Shown here piece after piece: positions 6,768-12,577 of a stretch of 23,630 nt of DNA (position 1 is its first letter; every line of letters begins with the position of its first letter). The notes beneath the pieces are model-generated. The model worked only from the letters and a program-made list of their open reading frames with translations, made no database searches and was not told where the DNA came from. Made by a program: the position numbers and the translations under genes. Source of the stretch: an uncultured Eubacteriales bacterium (GTDB lineage Bacteria > Bacillota > Clostridia > Oscillospirales > Oscillospiraceae); the NCBI GenBank assembly GCA_900544295.1, contig UQUO01000030.1, positions 1 to 23,630 on the forward strand, in the 5' to 3' direction.

Positions 6768-7834
6768 CAAAAGGCGCCGGCCCCGGCTACGAGGGGCTGC
6801 AAAGGAAAAAACTGCTGACCCTGCTCATAACTCTGGCCCTGGTGCTGACAGCGGCGCTGGTGGAGGCGGGGACGGGCAGCATAAAGTTCGGCCTGGACGA
6901 AATTTTCCTAGCCCTTACGGGCCGGGGCAGCGCTACGGCGAACACGGTGCTCTTCGGCATCCGCTTCCCGCGGGCTGTGGCTGCGATACTCGTCGGCGCG
7001 GCGCTGGCCATGTCCGGCGCGGTGATGCAGTGCGTGCTGCACAACCCGCTGGCCTCTGCCTCGACCCTGGGCGTCTCGCAGGGCGCGGCCTTCGGCGCGG
7101 CGGTGGGCATCATCGTGTTCGGCGGCGGCGTCGTGAACACCGGCGCGGCGGATTTTGCCATCAGGATAGACGACCCGTATATCGTGACGCTCTGCGCCTT
7201 TGTGTTCGGCTCGCTCTCCACCGTGGTGGTCATCGCCATATCCAGGCTCAGGCGCGACATAGGTCCCGGCGGGCTGGTGCTCGCTGGCGTGGCGCTCAGC
7301 TCGCTCTTCACCGGCGGCAGCACTCTGCTGCAATACTTTGCAGATGAAACGAAAATAAGCGCCGTGGTGTTCTGGACCTTCGGCGACCTGGGCGGCACGA
7401 ACTGGACGCAGCTGCTCATTCTCCTCGTCGTGACCGCGGCGGGCCTCGTGTATTTCATGCTCCGCCGCTGGGACTACAACGCCCTGCAAAACGGCGCGGA
7501 CACGGCATCGAGCCTGGGCGTGAACGCCCGGGCCGTGACGCTCATAAGCATGGGCGTATGTACGCTGGCCTCGGCGCTGGCGGTGTCCTTTGTGGGCATA
7601 ATCAGCTTTGTCGGCCTCGTGGCGCCTCACATCATGCGCCGCTTTGTGGGCGACGACTACCGCTGGCTGCTGCCCTGCTCGGCGGCGGCGGGCTCCCTGC
7701 TCCTGCTGCTGGCGGACCTCTTCAGCCGGGTCGTAATAGCCCCCGTGGAGCTGCCCGTGGGCGCTGTGACCTCCTTCCTCGGCGCGCCGGTTTTCCTCTA
7801 TCTGCTGCTGAAAGGGGGCCGCCGCAATGGTTGA
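6764..7834 (+). CDS. FecCD-family ABC transporter permease
   Basis: A 356-residue multi-spanning membrane protein with the FecCD/BtuC family pattern: first helix after LQRKKLLTLLITLALVL, then the segment LAMSGAVMQCVLHNPLASAS typical of the family, GLVLAGVALSSLF in the middle, and SFVGLVAPHIMRRFVGDDYR near the C-terminus, which couples to the ATPase. Length is normal for the family (about 330-360), usually ten transmembrane helices in a homodimer. It is translationally coupled to the binding-protein gene upstream and overlaps the ATPase gene by eight bases downstream. It forms the membrane channel for the imported metal or chelate. Confidence 0.92.
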   Translation: MTKGAGPGYEGLQRKKLLTLLITLALVLTAALVEAGTGSIKFGLDEIFLALTGRGSATANTVLFGIRFPRAVAAILVGAALAMSGAVMQCVLHNPLASASTLGVSQGAAFGAAVGIIVFGGGVVNTGAADFAIRIDDPYIVTLCAFVFGSLSTVVVIAISRLRRDIGPGGLVLAGVALSSLFTGGSTLLQYFADETKISAVVFWTFGDLGGTNWTQLLILLVVTAAGLVYFMLRRWDYNALQNGADTASSLGVNARAVTLISMGVCTLASALAVSFVGIISFVGLVAPHIMRRFVGDDYRWLLPCSAAAGSLLLLLADLFSRVVIAPVELPVGAVTSFLGAPVFLYLLLKGGRRNG

Positions 7835-8597
7835 GGTAAAGGGCCTGTCCTTCAAATACAGCCCCTCCGGCCCGGATATCCTCCGGGACGTCAGTTTCGC
7901 CATAGAGGACGGCCAGTGCGCCGCCGTCCTCGGCAACAACGGCGCGGGGAAGACCACGCTGCTCAAGTGCATAGACCGCATCCTACAGCCCGGAGCGGGC
8001 GAGGTGCGCGTGGACGGGGACAACGTCCTCAGCCTGGGCCGCCGGGAGCTTGCAAAGCGCGTGGCCTACGTCGCGCAGAACGCCCGCGCGGCGGACATGA
8101 CGGTCTATGACACCGTCCTGCTTGGCCGCAGGCCCTATATAGGCTGGGACGCTACGGAGCACGACAGGGAAGTGGTGGCAGAGGTCATGGAGCTCATGGG
8201 CGTCACGCCGCTGGCCCTGCGCAGCCTCGCGGAGCTCTCAGGCGGCGAGGCGCAGAAGGTCATGCTGGCCCGCGCCCTGGCGCAGGAGCCGCGCCTGCTG
8301 CTGTTGGACGAGCCGACAAGCAATCTCGACCCCCGCAACCAGCACGAAGCCCTGCGTACCGTCCGCCGAGTGGCAAAAGAGAGAAATATCAGCGTCTGCG
8401 TCATCCTGCACGACCTGAACCTGGCCATACGCTATTGTGACCGCTTCCTTTTCCTCAAGGACGCGGAGGTCTATGCCTGCGGCGGCATAGAGGTCATGAC
8501 CCCGGAGAACATCGAGGCCGTCTACCGCATGCACGTACACATTATGAGCTATATGGGGATACCGCTGCTCATCCCGTTCCCCGATATCAGAGTATAG
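7827..8597 (+). CDS. ABC transporter ATP-binding protein (FepC/BtuD class)
   Basis: A 256-residue ATPase driving import through the FecCD permease. Walker A is GNNGAGKTT (36-44), the ABC signature LSGGE is at 137-141, and Walker B is LLLLDEPT with D161 and E162; a D-loop SNLDPRNQ and the switch histidine in VILHDLN follow. All catalytic residues are present. The start ATG lies inside the end of the permease gene and follows a GGGGG-containing purine-rich stretch. It is the third gene of the operon and the family is typical for siderophore, cobalamin and molybdate (MolBCA-like) uptake. Confidence 0.93.
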   Translation: MVEVKGLSFKYSPSGPDILRDVSFAIEDGQCAAVLGNNGAGKTTLLKCIDRILQPGAGEVRVDGDNVLSLGRRELAKRVAYVAQNARAADMTVYDTVLLGRRPYIGWDATEHDREVVAEVMELMGVTPLALRSLAELSGGEAQKVMLARALAQEPRLLLLDEPTSNLDPRNQHEALRTVRRVAKERNISVCVILHDLNLAIRYCDRFLFLKDAEVYACGGIEVMTPENIEAVYRMHVHIMSYMGIPLLIPFPDIRV

Positions 8598-8609
8598 GAA
8601 GGTGCCGAT

Positions 8610-9137
8610 ATGAAACAGAAGACCTGGCGCGACTGCGCCGAATTCCACGGCCACGAGTGCGGCGGCCTCACCATAGGCTACAAGGCTGCGCTCTACGCCA
8701 TAAAGCTGCTGGACATAGGCCGCGCGGAAGACGAGGAGATAGTCTGCATCAGCGAGAACGACGCCTGCGGCGTGGACGCCATCCAGGTGATGCTCGGCTG
8801 CACGGCGGGAAAGGGGAACCTTCTCTTCCACCTCGCCGGCAAGCAGGCGTTCAACATATATGAGCGCAAGAGCGGCCGCTCCGTCCGTCTGGTCCTGCGC
8901 AAAAAGCCGGAGGGCCTGACGCGGGAGGAGAGCTTTGCCTACTATCAGTCCCGCGAGCCGGAGGAGCTCTTCGACGTGAAGGAGACGACGCTCACCCTGC
9001 CCGAGCCGGCGCGCATCTTCCTGTCTTACGACTGCGACGGCTGCGGCGAGACCACCGCTGAGAGCTTCCTGCACCTCCAGGGCGGCAAAAAGCTCTGCCG
9101 CGACTGCTACAAGGCCTACAGCCGTTTTGATGTTTGA
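8610..9137 (+). CDS. FmdE-family protein with C-terminal zinc-ribbon
   Basis: A 175-residue soluble protein. The N-terminal FmdE domain shows FHGHECGG (12-19), with conserved His and Cys residues, followed by a stretch around ISENDACGVDAIQVMLGCTAGKGN, typical of the family. A C-terminal zinc finger is formed by C142-x2-C145 and C163-x2-C166. FmdE was named from operons for molybdenum formylmethanofuran dehydrogenase, but no methanogenesis gene is present, and in bacteria such proteins are often found next to FecBCD-type transporters. The gene starts 12 bases after the ATPase stop with a GGAAGGTG site, so it is the last gene of the same operon. A role in molybdenum or tungsten handling is inference. 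Confidence 0.88.
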   Translation: MKQKTWRDCAEFHGHECGGLTIGYKAALYAIKLLDIGRAEDEEIVCISENDACGVDAIQVMLGCTAGKGNLLFHLAGKQAFNIYERKSGRSVRLVLRKKPEGLTREESFAYYQSREPEELFDVKETTLTLPEPARIFLSYDCDGCGETTAESFLHLQGGKKLCRDCYKAYSRFDV

Positions 9138-9169
9138 TACCCCACTCATTACACCCTCTCTCATGACGG

Positions 9170-9200
9170 CGCCCCCCCGAAAAAACTTCGGGGGGCGTTG
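9170..9200 (+). terminator. Probable intrinsic terminator after the metal-uptake operon
   Basis: CGCCCCCCCGAA and TTCGGGGGGCG pair with one bulged C around a short A-rich loop. The T-run behind it is poor (GTTGTCG), so termination may be partial. Confidence 0.55.
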
Positions 9201-9209
9201 TCGCACGTG

Positions 9210-9238
9210 TTGACTTCAAAAATCGAATATGATACACT
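9210..9238 (+). promoter_or_regulatory. Promoter of the mgtE leader
   Basis: TTGACT (9210-9215), a 17-base spacer and TACACT (9233-9238) place the transcription start near 9245, giving an untranslated leader of about 200 bases before mgtE. Confidence 0.6.
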
Positions 9239-9244
9239 ATAAAC

Positions 9245-9391
9245 CCCATGTGTGGGAAATTACGAAAAAGCTGAGGTGAGCGCAAGTGGAAGGCGGTCCC
9301 GGACGAAGTTTCGGAACTGAAAAAATGGGATACGGCCTTGCAGGTGCGCTCAATTTGCATAACTGAGCACACTCTCTTTCCGCGCGCCCGC
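9245..9391 (+). promoter_or_regulatory. Structured leader RNA of mgtE, candidate riboswitch of unassigned class
   Basis: The long leader contains nested complementary segments. P1 is TGAGCGCA (9277-9284) with TGCGCTCA (9345-9352). P2 is AAGGC (9290-9294) with GCCTT (9335-9339). P3 is TCCC (9297-9300) with GGGA (9327-9330). The tip hairpin is AGTT-TCGG-AACT (9307-9318). A small CCCA-TGTG-TGGG hairpin precedes it. The block is followed by a terminator just upstream of the mgtE start, the layout of an attenuating riboswitch. The conserved M-box segments known from ykoK/mgtE leaders are not recognisable. A GGCGG at 9292-9296 could serve as an anti-terminator against the CCGCC of the terminator arm. 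Confidence 0.55.
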
Positions 9392-9425
9392 GCCGCCGTG
9401 TCCTGAGAGACATGGCGGCTTTTTT
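9392..9425 (+). terminator. Attenuator-type terminator in front of mgtE
   Basis: GCCGCCGTGTC (9392-9402) pairs with GACATGGCGGC (9409-9419) around a six-base loop and is followed by TTTTTT (9420-9425). It lies only 25 bases before the mgtE ATG, inside the mgtE transcript, so it most likely controls read-through into mgtE. Confidence 0.85.
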
Positions 9426-9450
9426 GCGCCGCCGGAAGGAGGGAAAGACC

Positions 9451-10782
9451 ATGACCGTAACCGTACTCAAGGCCCTTCTGAAGGAGAAAAAGCTCAGGGC
9501 CATACATGACGTCCTCTCCATGTACAACCCCGTGGATTTGGCGGAGCTGCTCTCGGAGCTGGACGACGCGGAGCTCGCGACGGTGTTCCGCATCCTCGAC
9601 AAGCCGAAGGCCGCGGAGACCTTCACCTACATGGACCAGGACCTGCGTCAGGAGCTAATCAAGACCTTTTCAAGCACCGAGATAGCGAATCTCTTCGAGG
9701 AGCTGTTTGCGGACGACGCGGCGGATTTCCTGGGAGATATGCCCGCGAACTTCGTCACACAGCTGCTGGAAAACGTCGGCCCCGAGACGCGCCGCACGAT
9801 AAACAGCCTGCTGCAGTACCCGGACGACAGTGTCGGCAGCATAATGACCGTCGAGTTCGTGGAGCTGGACCCGGACATGACGGTGGACGCCGCGCTCGAA
9901 AAGATACGCCGCGTTGGGATAGACAGCGAGACGGTGTATACCTGCTACGCCGTAAAGCGGCACAAGCTGCTCGGCGTCGTCACGGCGAAGGACCTGCTCA
10001 CGCACGGGCGCGCAGAGCCCATCGCCCCGCTCATCCTGAGCGACTACATCAGCGTCAAGACCACGGACGACAGGGAATACGCCGCAAATCTCTTCCGCCG
10101 CTACGGCCTCATAGCCATACCCGTGGTGGATACGGAGGGCTGCATTGTGGGCATTGTCACCTTTGACGACGCCATAGGCGTCCTCACGGAGGAGACTACG
10201 GAGGACATGCAGAAGATGGCCGCCATGGAGGCGAATACGGAGCCGTATCTCAAGACCTCGGTCTGGAAGCACGCGCGGCACCGTATAGTGTGGCTGCTGG
10301 TGCTGATGCTCTCAGCGAGCATCACGGGGGCCATCATCTCGAAATACGAGGCCGCATTCGCCGCGGTGCCGCTGCTGGTGTCCTTCATCCCCATGCTGAT
10401 GGATACGGGCGGCAACTGCGGTTCCCAGAGCTCGACGCTCATCATCCGCGGCCTTGCGGTGGATGAGCTGCATTTCGCCGACGCGGCCAAGGTGATATGG
10501 AAGGAGCTGCGCGTGGCGCTGCTGGCGGGCCTGGGCCTGGGCCTTGTGAACGCGGGGAGCATCATGCTCCGCTATAACGACCCCCGTCTCGCGGTGGTCG
10601 TCTCGCTCTCGCTGCTTTGCACGGTGATGTGCGCAAAGGTCACGGGCGGGCTGCTGCCCATCGCCGCCAAGCGCCTGGGCCTCGACCCTGCGCTCATGGC
10701 CGCGCCGCTCATAACCACCGTAGTGGATACTGTATCCATGTTTATCTACTTCACCGTCGCTACGATGTTCTTCGGCATGTGA
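9451..10782 (+). CDS. mgtE: MgtE-family magnesium transporter
   Basis: A 443-residue magnesium channel/transporter. Residues about 1-125 form the MgtE N-terminal superhelical domain (runs such as LLSELDDAELATVFRILD). Residues about 125-250 are a CBS-domain pair (SVGSIMTVEFVELDPDMTV; LIAIPVVDTEGCIVGIVT) that senses intracellular magnesium. The rest is the five-helix membrane domain, with the family hallmark PMLMDTGGNCGSQSSTL lining the pore and GGLLPIAAKRLGLDPALMAAPLITTVVD near the end. Length is typical. The ATG at 9451 follows AAGGAGGG by seven bases; an in-frame ATG at 9412 lies inside the terminator hairpin and is unlikely to be used. Control by the structured leader upstream is likely. 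Confidence 0.94.
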   Translation: MTVTVLKALLKEKKLRAIHDVLSMYNPVDLAELLSELDDAELATVFRILDKPKAAETFTYMDQDLRQELIKTFSSTEIANLFEELFADDAADFLGDMPANFVTQLLENVGPETRRTINSLLQYPDDSVGSIMTVEFVELDPDMTVDAALEKIRRVGIDSETVYTCYAVKRHKLLGVVTAKDLLTHGRAEPIAPLILSDYISVKTTDDREYAANLFRRYGLIAIPVVDTEGCIVGIVTFDDAIGVLTEETTEDMQKMAAMEANTEPYLKTSVWKHARHRIVWLLVLMLSASITGAIISKYEAAFAAVPLLVSFIPMLMDTGGNCGSQSSTLIIRGLAVDELHFADAAKVIWKELRVALLAGLGLGLVNAGSIMLRYNDPRLAVVVSLSLLCTVMCAKVTGGLLPIAAKRLGLDPALMAAPLITTVVDTVSMFIYFTVATMFFGM

Positions 10783-10792
10783 AAGTAAAAAA

Positions 10793-10831
10793 ACACACCA
10801 GCAGGCCGCGCCTGCCGGTGTGTTGCTTTTA
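10793..10831. terminator. Shared bidirectional terminator between convergent genes
   Basis: ACACACC-A-GCAGGC, a CGC loop and GCCTGC-C-GGTGTGT form a near-perfect 13-bp stem (10793-10823). T-rich sequence follows on the plus strand (TTGCTTTTATT) and TTTTTTTAC on the minus strand. It serves mgtE and the leftward secreted-protein gene. Confidence 0.9.
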
Positions 10832-11935
10832 TTGGTTTTCCGCGTCCGTCAGCGCGCCGACCTCGGCGGGGGCGCGGGTGCTGATGGCGTTGTCCTTGAT
10901 GTAGGCGAGGACGGAGGGGAGGGTGCTGTCCGTGGCCTCGCAGCAGAGGATGCGGGGGCAGAGCCGCTCGGGCCTGTAGTCGAGGTAGGCCGTGATGAGG
11001 GATATGTAGCTCAGGCCGGAACCGCCCTGGATGCAGTCCGTGTCGTAGTCCCAGAAGACGAGACCGGCTATTTCAGCCGCGTGGCGGCAGATGTCGTCGT
11101 ATTCTGGGGAGGCAGAGGCAACGAGCAGGGTCTTGACGTGGGCCGCGTCGTAGAGCAGGGAGGATATCTCGGCGTACTCGGCGGCGGGGTCTGCGGAGCA
11201 GAGCGCGCCGACGTTGTGTCCCTGTCCGACGATTTGGCGCACGGTGGCCGGGCTCTCGCGTATTTCGGCGGCGGTGAGGAAGAAGGTGGCCTTGACGCCG
11301 TAGGAGGCGAGGGACTCCAGCAGCGTGCCGGAGGGCAGACCTACGAAACTGAGGTAGACGACGCTGTCATTTTCAGAGGAGGAGCCGCCGCCCCCGCCCC
11401 AGTCCACGGAGCCGCCGTTGGAGCTGACGTAGGCGTTGTAGCGCGTCTCCATGAGGGGCTTTGCGGCGGTGAGGAACTGGTCGTTGGAGAGTATGACGTT
11501 GGCGTCGCTTATGCGGCAGACGTCGATGAAGCTGTTGCTGCTGTTGATGTAGGACCAGTTGAGCCCGTACTGACCGCAGATAAAGTCGAGCGGGACATAG
11601 ACCTGCCCGCCGCGGCTGATGGGGGTGACGTTGTAGTAGGTGCCGTTTCCGTCGTAAGTCTCACCGGAGTCAAGGTTGAAGTAGAGCTGCTTGGTGGAGG
11701 AATAGAGGGACGCAGTGTTGCTGCTCTGGTGAAAGGAGTTATATATTTTGAAGTTGACGAAGACGGTGTAGGGGACGTAGATAGTGGAGCCCTGCCAGTA
11801 GGGCTGATAGGAGAGCTCAAGCAGGTTGTCGTTGGCGGCGATGAAGCAGACGCTGATGCCGGAGGCGGCACTCATCGTCGGGAGCAGACAAAAGACGAGG
11901 CAGAGTATGAGAAGAAGCGCGGCGAGCCTGCGCAT
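10829..11935 (-). CDS. Secreted protein with stalk-like domain and degenerate NodB (polysaccharide deacetylase-like) domain
   Basis: A 368-residue exported protein. Residues 1-24 are a signal peptide (MRRLAALLLILCLVFC..., cut near MSAAS). Residues about 28-170 have short repeated beta-rich units (QGSTIYVPYTVF; GGQVYVPLDFI) like the copper-amine-oxidase N-terminal 'stalk' domain of Firmicute surface proteins. A Gly/Ser linker (179-189) leads to a NodB-like domain: VYLSFVGLPSG (193-203), YGVKATFFL (212-220) and VGQGHNVGALC (236-246). The family's catalytic Asp pair and metal-binding His-x-x-x-His would lie where this protein has S196-F-V-G199 and GHNVGALC, so the enzyme site looks lost. The start is well supported by GGAGGTG seven bases upstream. 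It may bind rather than modify glycan, which is inference. Confidence 0.72.
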   Translation of the reverse strand: MRRLAALLLILCLVFCLLPTMSAASGISVCFIAANDNLLELSYQPYWQGSTIYVPYTVFVNFKIYNSFHQSSNTASLYSSTKQLYFNLDSGETYDGNGTYYNVTPISRGGQVYVPLDFICGQYGLNWSYINSSNSFIDVCRISDANVILSNDQFLTAAKPLMETRYNAYVSSNGGSVDWGGGGGSSSENDSVVYLSFVGLPSGTLLESLASYGVKATFFLTAAEIRESPATVRQIVGQGHNVGALCSADPAAEYAEISSLLYDAAHVKTLLVASASPEYDDICRHAAEIAGLVFWDYDTDCIQGGSGLSYISLITAYLDYRPERLCPRILCCEATDSTLPSVLAYIKDNAISTRAPAEVGALTDAENQ

Positions 11936-12018
11936 GGGCAGAACACCTCCAAAAGAACTGGGGATATTTTATCACAAAAAAAGTTAAGCCGCAAGGAAAC
12001 AAAAAATTAAAAAACATC

Positions 12019-12047
12019 TTGACAGATCGCGATGTATTTGGTATATT
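12019..12047 (+). promoter_or_regulatory. Promoter of the tRNA-Asp/tRNA-Thr operon
   Basis: A perfect TTGACA (12019-12024), 17-base spacer and TATATT (12042-12047) end about 16 bases before tRNA-Asp. This is a strong housekeeping-type promoter. Confidence 0.8.
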
Positions 12048-12062
12048 ACAAAAGCCGCTTGT

Positions 12063-12139
12063 GGCCGAGTAGTTCAGTCGGTTAGAACGCTAGCCTGTCA
12101 CGCTAGAGGCCGAGGGTTCAAGTCCCTTCTCGGTCGCCA
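12063..12139 (+). tRNA. tRNA-Asp (anticodon GTC)
   Basis: A 77-base tRNA with encoded CCA. The acceptor stem pairs GGCCGAG (12063-12069) with CTCGGTC (12129-12135), with one G-U pair. The anticodon stem is CTAGC/GCTAG around the loop CTGTCAC, giving anticodon GTC (12097-12099). The T-arm has GGTTCAAGTCC. The discriminator base is G, as expected for Asp. Confidence 0.95.
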
Positions 12140-12141
12140 CT

Positions 12142-12163
12142 CCCCACGGCGCAAGCCGTGGGG
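12142..12163 (+). other. Hairpin between the two tRNA genes
   Basis: CCCCACGGC, a GCAA tetraloop and GCCGTGGGG form a perfect 9-bp hairpin in the 32-base gap between tRNA-Asp and tRNA-Thr. It has no T-run, so it is probably a processing or spacer structure of the common precursor, not a terminator. Confidence 0.7.
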
Positions 12164-12171
12164 AAAGTTAT

Positions 12172-12247
<76 letters not shown>

Positions 12248-12276
12248 GACCCGCAGTCGAAAGACTGCGGGTCTTT
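12248..12276 (+). terminator. Hairpin terminator of the tRNA operon (weak T-run)
   Basis: GACCCGCAGTC, a GAAA tetraloop and GACTGCGGGTC form a perfect 11-bp stem touching the CCA end of tRNA-Thr, followed only by TTTGC. Termination may be incomplete, with the strong hairpin at 12426 as a back-up. Confidence 0.65.
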
Positions 12277-12425
12277 GCATGTTGAGGCCGACGCCCTAAA
12301 CTGCGCGCCGAGGTGAGCGTCGCAGCTTCCGGCAAGATATGCCGAGGGCAACGTGATGCGGGAGCGTGATCCCCGCCGCCGCGCTCATCATGTACGCCCG
12401 TGAGGCTCAAACGCAATAACGCACA
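12277..12425 (+). other. Gene-free structured interval, candidate non-coding RNA
   Basis: No gene is supported. GGTGAGCG (12312-12319) can pair with CGCTCATC (12382-12389), enclosing two hairpins: CGGCA-AGATA-TGCCG (12330-12344) and GCGGG with CCCGC (12358-12362 and 12372-12376). The interval ends at a very strong terminator. It could be a small RNA or the 3' part of a longer tRNA-operon transcript. I see no firm promoter; TTGCAT near 12276 with TAAACT 16 bases later is weak. Confidence 0.35.
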
Positions 12426-12460
12426 GCGCCCCATCCCGTTCGGGATGGGGCGCTTTTTTT
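12426..12460 (+). terminator. Strong intrinsic terminator
   Basis: GCGCCCCATCCC (12426-12437), a GTTC loop and GGGATGGGGCGC (12442-12453) form a perfect 12-bp stem followed by seven T residues. It ends whatever rightward transcript crosses 12277-12425. Confidence 0.92.
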
Positions 12461-12577
12461 GCACCCCCCGGACAAAGGGGGCCTGCTCTGGGGGGGACAG
12501 GCTCCCTTCGCTGTGCCGGGGATTCCCCGCCGCAGCTTTCGCCGCGGCGTACAGAGGGGAAAGGAGGTGGATCGCGC
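12461..12577. repeat. Palindrome-rich intergenic stretch, possible dispersed repeat
   Basis: Several short GC-rich complementary units lie here: CCCCCCGG...GGGGG near 12464-12480, CCGGGGATTCCCC around 12518-12530 and GCCGCAGCTTTCGCCGCGGC around 12530-12549, plus runs of G and C. It has the look of the short palindromic repeats scattered between genes in some gut Clostridia, but only one copy is seen in this window, so the repeat label is tentative. It lies behind the tryptophanase-type gene on the minus strand and may serve as its terminator region. Confidence 0.3.

Noticed and set aside
9245..9425. M-box (ykoK) magnesium riboswitch
   Set aside because: I looked for its conserved segments (AGGUGAGGCUCCU-like start, GACGCCAA core, GCUAAAGCUCUACG-like end) and did not find them in the right order, so I do not assign it to this class. 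A covariance model search could still overrule this.
9412..9450. Upstream in-frame ATG for mgtE
   Set aside because: It lies in the terminator hairpin with no Shine-Dalgarno sequence, while the ATG at 9451 has a perfect one.
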